DNA of 23,863 nucleotides from Chara braunii (taxonomy: Eukaryota; Streptophyta; Charophyceae; Charales; Characeae): contig BFEA01000369.1 of assembly GCA_003427395.1 (NCBI GenBank), forward strand, positions 1,141,362 to 1,165,224. Reading direction: 5' to 3'. Within the stretch, counting starts at the first letter, position 1, and the number at the start of each line of letters is the position of its first letter. The notes below the pieces were generated by a model. The model was not told the origin of the DNA. It saw only the letters and a program-made list of their open reading frames with translations, and did no database searches. Of the stretch, positions 18,138-23,863 are shown piece after piece. The position numbers and the translations under genes were made by a program.

Positions 18138-18942
18138 TCAGTCCTCTATCTCGTCCCCGTCCTCCTCATCACTGGAATCCTCCTCCTCGTCTAAGAACAT
18201 CTCTTTCACCCCTTCCAAGAAGGTTTCCCCCGCCACCACGTTTCGGTAAACTATCTGCCAATGCACCGAACTAGGAACAAAAACTTCGTCCGCGCTGAGG
18301 AGGTTTAACACCTCAGCTAATTCTTCTGCCACGTTTCCTTCAAACGGCCCTGCTTCCACCGACAATCTAAAGAAGTCTTGTCTAGCACATTGGTACAACC
18401 TCAGGTGTGTCATCGATTGGCATATGCGTTCCAGTCTATCCCTATTCCCAAAGACTGCATCCACGAGAAACGGGGGTAGCATGCACCTCATTGTCCTAAG
18501 AGGACGTCTCATATTTTTTCGGTCCCCGAGTTCCACTCGCACCTCCATCCTTTCTATCTCCATTTCTGCCCGCTGACATGCTGCCCATACCACCTCCCGT
18601 TCCGCTTGCCTAAACAACTGATCTGGTGTCGTGCCCAGTACTAGTCCCACTACCATTGCATTTTCCAATTCCTGTGATAGGTAGACCCATCCTCGAGCTT
18701 CCACTGTTCCCCGGAATTCTAGGTCCATCAAGCTAGGTGAAAGTCTCGTCAGGTTGACCTTTAGTCCAGATTGTCTCTATCCAGAGGAACGCGTCCTTCT
18801 CATCCAGTATCACGGTTTCATAGGCTGGTTCTAGGTCGGTCCACGTCCCTTCTTCCGGGAGAATAACAGATACCCCATCCCTTACCTCTATAGGCATTTC
18901 CGCACCACTAGAGTAGACAGGAGGCGATAACCATCGCGCCAT
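18138..18942 (-). pseudogene. P1: paralog with one frameshift, acidic tail
   Basis: Starts at the ATG at 18942 (MARWLSPP) in one frame that ends in TAG at 18735-18733, and continues in another frame from about 18731 to the TGA at 18140-18138. A single indel around 18740-18770 therefore separates about 65 N-terminal codons from about 195 C-terminal ones. Shared segments: VSVILPEEG, FLWIETIW, WVYLSQELENAM, RVELGDRKNMRRPL, RCMLPPFLVDAVFG, EAGPFEGN and the C-terminal VVAGETFLEGVKEMF followed by a strongly acidic tail (EEEDSSDEEDGDE). The C-terminal motif resembles P4 rather than P2 and P3. The product is unknown. The frameshift could be a sequencing error, in which case P1 would be intact. Confidence 0.72.
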
Positions 18943-20683
18943 CTTGTTTCCCGACGCTTGTCCTGTTTCCACATGAGAGCACCACACGGCCCCTCGTAGT
19001 CAGATGGTTTTCTTTCCTTTTCTAGATGAGAGTTGTTTTCAGACCCCTCATCCGGGTCTCCCTAACTTTTCTTATCCATTTCCCAAGTGCCATTGCCCTA
19101 CCATACCCCCAATCGATCACCAGTGGCTCGCATTCCTTTTTCTTGGTTCCACTTTCTTCTAACTCATATCCAGCCTCTTCCTCATGTTCTCTCACTCGTG
19201 CAGACTTAGGCAGGGGTTGAGAATAGACTAGAAACTTAGTTCCCCTTCCAACACTGATCAGGCAGCTTCACAGAGAGAGGTACAAAAAGAAAAACCAAGC
19301 AGCCATCGCACACAGGCCGGTCATCTCCTCACTAGCCTTTTCCAAAAGTGGTCTCTCCGCTGTTACCATCGACATAATTTTACCCTATACCTCAAGCACA
19401 GCTCAACCGTCGCGAGCGCGGTACCCAGACTCAAGTGGGGGGTCACCCTCACCTTCTTGCCCAGAATACCTCATCCCGACTTGCCGCTCGTGTGCCCACC
19501 GTTAATCTCGGGAATCACCCCACAGATCTCGGTAGACCATTGGAGCCAGCCGTCCAGGCATTCACTTCCATCGGTCCGATAAGAAACAGTCTTTCCCAAA
19601 CCAGGCTACGAGAAGCTACTGATCGCCTCCCAGGCTCCGTCTTTGCCCCCATGCAGTGGTGCTCCCTCCGCCAGTCCACAGGCTAGGCCCCGCCTGAGGA
19701 ATGTTTCACACCCCGCCCGACAGATCAATCGAGCCGAAGCCCGTCACCGCGCGGTCGAGAATGCTAATAAGCACTCGACGTGACAAACTCCCGTTAGACA
19801 GCTCGGTGGCCTGACCCCCGCATACGAACAAACGGCAGTCTGCAAAGAGAACGATGTTTCACAACCCGCAGTGGCCGGTGCAGACCCCCCCTTTCCTTCC
19901 AAATGGCAGGATGCTCGAAATCCCAATAATGCAATCACAAGTCCCAAGTGGGACACACATAACACAAGTGCCTTTTCCCTGGTGCACCCAACGCTTCCTT
20001 CCCATAGCTCACAATTTTTTTCTCGGGACAGTGCATGCCACTCACCCCTAACTTCCAGACATAGTGCTCGGTTCCTTCTCATGAGCATCTTCAAAGGTGA
20101 GCTGGTTTTCCTCGGAGTCTAGCAACTCCCTCCATTCCTTATCTCCGCTTCTGTGTCCGTTCATAGGGCAGGGTTGTTCCTTCTCAATTACCCTTTGTAT
20201 TCATATGAGGTTCCTTCAAGCATTAACTATGGTGCATGGAGCCCGCTGAGCTCCGGAGAAAAGGATAGACATCACCCGTGTCGGTCGGATCACTCCGCCA
20301 CGGGATTTTCATCGGAACCCGGATTAGCCCGGAATCCCAATCGCCTGCCAGGTAACCGGAGCCCTTCTTTCACACGAAGAGGAAGGGTCGACCTGCGGCT
20401 CGCCCAAGGCTTCCCCGGTCTCACGAACATCAGCCCGAAGGAAGGAGGACTAGAGTCACCTCCAGGGGAGACGGCTGATCAAGCGTGCGAGCATGCATGT
20501 TATTCCTCTAGGCCTGACCTTGCCATGCGCCCAGCCACCCTCAAATCTGATTCACTCGAGGGATAGAGCATACACAAATCCATATTCCTTATCTTCATGT
20601 TTATGTTCACGGTCATGCGTCTGGCGCCCCCCTCGAGACCGTATGGGTCAGTTTAACCCAATACCCGACACCTCCACCATTTT
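18943..20683. other. No recognisable gene, upstream of P1
   Basis: Mixed-composition sequence without tandem repeats. ORFs of up to 137 codons (20153-20566 on +, 20094-19744 on -) show no domain and no similarity to P1-P4. If P1-P4 belong to the retroelement, its 5' LTR and primer-binding site should lie here or further right. I found no clear primer-binding sequence and no segment matching the region left of 8500. Confidence 0.4.
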
Positions 20684-21945
20684 TGTAGGGGCCGTACCCT
20701 GAAGGACTTTCGAGCCTAAGTCGACCCCGCTTCGGGTCCCAGTTGGCTCGACCCGCCCACGCTCACGCCCAGGGCGCAGGTCGTTCGTCCTAGGGGCATC
20801 CCCACCTAGTGTTTTGAGATGAATGGGGATTGGCCTTCTTGCGAGAGGGCTTTACATTGGGCGATGTAGCTCCACTCTCGATGGTAGCTCTTTAGACACT
20901 CGTGGCGTTTGCTTGATTCGTTTTCGTCGGACCAGGCAATTGCTCCTTCCAATACGCAGGCAGTTCAGGGAATTTATTGAGGGTTTATCTTCCTTTCGTG
21001 TGTAGGCTAAGCGTCATCCATTGGACCACACACCTTTTCACTAAGCCTAGCGACTCAAGATCGCCCCTGCGGCATCCTCGGGGTGGAGTGACATCGCCCG
21101 GACCCCTAGCTGCTATATATATATTTTTTGCTTGAGCCACTAGCATTGCATTCACCTATTCAAGACCGCCCTTAGTCCTTCTGGGCGTACGCCGCATTCA
21201 AGAGGGCTATTGCGTTCAATCCTCATACAAGCCTCACTCAGGCATCTACCATTCATCCAAGCATCCATCCATCAAACCCATTTCACATTCATGGTTTAGG
21301 GTAGGTCTAAGTCCTTCCCTTGTCCAATTTTCCACCCTAGCCCTCGTCTGCGGATCCAGTCCAGATCAAGTCATCTCAAGCTACTCACCTGCACAACACC
21401 ACACAAAGCATGGACCAAATACAGTCCCCAATGGGGTCAACACATCGCCCCTCCCACAAGCCTAAGTTTCCTTTGCCTTTGATGATCCTTTGGTTATCTT
21501 CCCCCTCAGTCAAGCAAGCCACGCCTTTTCCTTAGTCATGCAGTCGGGAGGATGGTTGAGTCAAACTGACCTTGTTACAAAAACAACACTCCTTTCCACT
21601 TTCTCCAATGTCCACAACAGTCCGACGCCTTTCCGTCTTGGTGGCACAAGGGACCGGCTGCCCTCCCCTTGCCCTCGCTTTCCACCAAGTGAGGATTCAA
21701 GGTTCGTTACTGTTCGTCCCCTGGCAATGTAACAGGTGAGGGTAGAGGTTAGTTACGTGCCATGGAGGGGAAGGGACGAGGTGAGGGTTAAGGGTCAAGG
21801 ACCATGGGAGAAAGAGAGCGAAGGGAAAGAGGAGGCGAGGGGGAGGGAGAGAAAGAGAGAGAGAGAGAGAGTGGGAGAGAGAGAGGGAGAAAGAGGAGAA
21901 GGAGAGGAAGGGGAGAAGAAGGGAAGCGCGAGAGCGAGCACGAGG
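20684..21945. repeat. Long direct repeat, copy A (period 1970 bp)
   Basis: Begins TGTAGGGGCCGTACCCTGAA and matches the segment from 22654 with a constant offset of 1970 bp (for example AACAG(G/A)TGAGG at 21731 and 23701), with roughly 85% identity over the parts compared by eye. It includes GAGAGGGCTTTACATTGGG, a C/G-rich block ending in GCTATAT, and ends in a GA-rich tract. There is no coding frame of interest and no rRNA or tRNA similarity that I can recognise. It may be one monomer of a large satellite, or a duplicated non-coding part of a mobile element. Confidence 0.9.
21790..21945 (+). repeat. Polypurine GA tract in copy A
   Basis: About 150 bp of purines with (GA)n runs at its core, ending the first long repeat copy. 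The overlapping ORFs on both strands encode only Glu/Arg/Gly or Ser/Leu/Pro low complexity. Confidence 0.9.
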
Positions 21946-22039
21946 GGTTCCTCATCCTAATCGCCCTTGACCCTTGGCCCATCTTAACCGACCCTACCCG
22001 GACTCTGTGCGCTCCTTTGCGCCTCCTATGACTCTCGAG

Positions 22040-22653
22040 TGGATGTGTGTAGGTGGTGGAGGTGGAAGTAGGGTTGGGGTGGTCGGCTATGGTGGATGGG
22101 TGTAGGTGATGGAGGTAGAAGAAGGGTCGGGGTGGTTGGCTATGGTGGATGGGTGTAGGTGATAGAGGTAGAAGAAGGGTCGGGGCGGTCGGTCTATGGT
22201 GGGTGGGTGTAGGTGATGGAGGTAGAAAAAGGGTTGGGGTGGTTGGCTATGGTGGATGGGTGTAGGTGATGGAGGTAGAAGAAGGGTTGGAGTGGTCGGC
22301 TATGGTGGATGGGTATAGGTAGTGAAGGTGGATAAGGGTTGGGGTGGTCGGCTATGGTGGATGGGTGTAGGTGATGGAGGTTGAAGAAGGGTTGGGGTGG
22401 CCGGGTATGGTGGATGGGTGTAGGTGATGGAGGTGGAAGAAGGGTTGGGGTGGTCGGCTATGGTGGATGGGTGTAGGTGATGGAGGAAGAAGAAGGGTTG
22501 GGGTGGTCGGCTATGGTGGATGGGTGTAGGTGATGGAGGTGGAAGAAGGGTTGNGGATGGGTGTAGGTGATGGAGGAAGAAGAAGGGTTGGGGTGGTCGG
22601 CTATGGTGGATGGGTGTAGGTGATGGAGGTGGAAGAAGGGTTGGGGTGGCCCG
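22040..22653 (+). repeat. G-rich 53-bp minisatellite, about 11-12 copies
   Basis: The unit GTAGGTGATGGAGGTAGAAG plus AAGGGTTGGGGTGGTCGGCT and ATGGTGGATGGGT repeats every 53-54 bp (for example at 22101, 22154 and 22208). The + strand has almost no C and several runs of three or four G per unit. The period is not a multiple of three, so it is not coding. A gap (N at 22554) interrupts one unit, so the copy number is a minimum estimate. It joins directly to copy B of the long repeat. Confidence 0.95.
22554..22554. other. Assembly gap inside the minisatellite
   Basis: The N sits where about 18 bp of the 53-bp unit (the GGGTGGTCGGCTATGGT part) are missing. The array was probably collapsed or left unresolved here. 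Confidence 0.8.
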
Positions 22654-23811
22654 TGTAGGGGCCGTACCCTGAAGTATTTTCGAGCCTACGTCGACCCCGC
22701 TGCGGGTCCCAGTTGGCCCGACCCGCCCACGCTCATGCTCAGGGCGCGGGTCATTCGTCCAGGGGCACCCCCACCTAGTGCTTTGAGATGGATGGGGACG
22801 GACCTTTTTTGCGAGAGGGCTTTACATTGGGGGATGTAGCTCCGCTCTCGCGTCAAGATGGTAGCTCTTTGGGCACTCGTGGCGTTTTCTTGATTCGGTT
22901 AAGTCTGATCACGCAATTGCTCCTTCCAATACACAAGCAGTCCAGGGAGTTCATTAAGAGTTCTTATCGTGCGCAGGACAAGCGTCATCCATTGGGCCAC
23001 ACACCTTTTCACTAAGCCTAGCGGCTCTGGGCAGCCCCGGCGGCATCCTTGGGGTAGGTCGGCGTCGCCCGGACCCCTAGCCGCTATATTTTTTTTTTGC
23101 GAGTGCCACTAGCATCGCATCACCTATCAAAAACCGCCCTTAGTCTTTTCGGGGGTCGCATCGCACATGAGAGAGACATTCCATGCAACCTACACACAAG
23201 CCAAGTCCATGCATCAACCAACCACCCTGGCGCCCAGCCTCAACTCATCCCGCATTGATGGCTTAAGCCGAATCAAATTCCTTTCCTTAGCCAATTTCCC
23301 ACCCTAGTCCTCATCCGCGGGTCCAGCCTCGTCCATCGTCCCTAGCCACTCACCTGCGCACGACCACATGAGACAAATGACCAAGTACAGTCCCCATTGA
23401 CGTCAACACATTGCCCTCTTCCCGCAATCCTAAGTTGCCTTTGCCTTCCAATTTCCCTTATGAGTTCCCTTCCCTATCCCACAGGCAAGCCATGCGATCG
23501 CCTCAGTCATGCATTCCGGGAGGATTGTTAAGTCAAACTGACCTTGTTACAAAAACAGCACTCCTTTCTGCTTCCTCCAATCTTCACAACAGTCTGGCGC
23601 TTTTCCTTCTTGGTGGCACAAGGGACCGGTTGCCCTCCCCTTGCCCTCGCTTTCCACCAAGTGAGGATCAAGTTCGTTACCGTCCATCCCCTGACAATGT
23701 AACAGATGAGGGGAGAGGTTAGTTACACGCCATGGAGGGGAAGGGGAGAGGGAAGAGGTAGGGGTTAAGGAGTTTGAGGAATGGGAGAAAAGAGAGAGAG
23801 AGAGAGAGAGG

Positions 23812-23863
<52 letters not shown>
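22654..23863. repeat. Long direct repeat, copy B, runs off the window
   Basis: The second copy of the segment at 20684, in direct orientation and offset by 1970 bp. Differences are spread point changes and small indels, for example an insertion in TCTCGCGTCAAGATGG where copy A has TCTCGATGG. It reaches the same GA-rich end and is cut by the window edge. Confidence 0.9.
23785..23863 (+). repeat. (GA)n microsatellite at window end
   Basis: About 80 bp of nearly pure GA dinucleotide repeat with one GGAGGGA interruption. It is the copy B counterpart of the GA tract at 21790 and may continue beyond the window. Confidence 0.95.

Noticed and set aside
20684-23100. rRNA or tRNA genes in the G/C-rich repeat
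   Set aside because: No conserved rRNA core sequence and no cloverleaf with matching A and B boxes could be recognised.
20684-23863. The two long repeats as LTRs of one element
   Set aside because: The roughly 0.7 kb between them is only a minisatellite and GA-rich DNA, with no primer site or coding sequence; a tandem duplication explains it better, though not finally.

Overview
The window reads as repeat-dense eukaryotic nuclear DNA from a draft assembly: it has four single-N gaps (195, 7100, 16488, 22554), long minisatellites and polypurine tracts. There are no RNA genes, no recognisable host housekeeping gene and no operon. The best guess for the host is a streptophyte, possibly a charophyte alga such as Chara. 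This rests on the retroelement type, on nonsense mutations that look like CG/CHG cytosine deamination, and on my unverified memory of similar polyproteins. Treat it as a guess.

Layout on the + strand. 1-1000: a 91-bp minisatellite running into a polypurine tract (1010-1163). 1164-8500: about 7.3 kb of mostly pyrimidine-rich DNA without a convincing gene, holding two pairs of perfect hairpins, seven short tandem arrays with unrelated periods (18, 28, 38, 51, 66 and 66 bp, plus the 91-bp array) and one Met-less ORF fragment on the minus strand with a SUMO-interaction-like motif (7929-7630). 8501-15036: a decayed Ty3/gypsy-type retroelement on the minus strand in the order gag (CCHC), protease, reverse transcriptase, RNase H, integrase (HHCC, D-D35-E, GPY module). 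It carries at least eight in-frame stops and about six frame changes. 15037-15504: spacer.

15505-18942, minus strand: the most interesting part. Four head-to-tail, intronless, divergent paralogous ORFs of about 250-268 codons (P1 to P4) belong to no family I recognise. They lie only 63-143 bp apart and in the same orientation as, and upstream of, gag-pol. P4 is intact; P1 has one frameshift; P2 and P3 have stops. They could be extra ORFs of an unusually large retroelement, analogous in position only to the pre-gag ORF1 of plant Ogre elements, or a captured or neighbouring host gene family.

18943-20683: no recognisable gene. 20684-23863: a large direct repeat with a 1970-bp period. The first copy ends in a GA tract and is followed by a G-rich 53-bp minisatellite. 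The second copy runs into a GA microsatellite at the window edge.

No LTRs, primer-binding site or polypurine tract could be matched by eye, so the borders of the retroelement are undefined.
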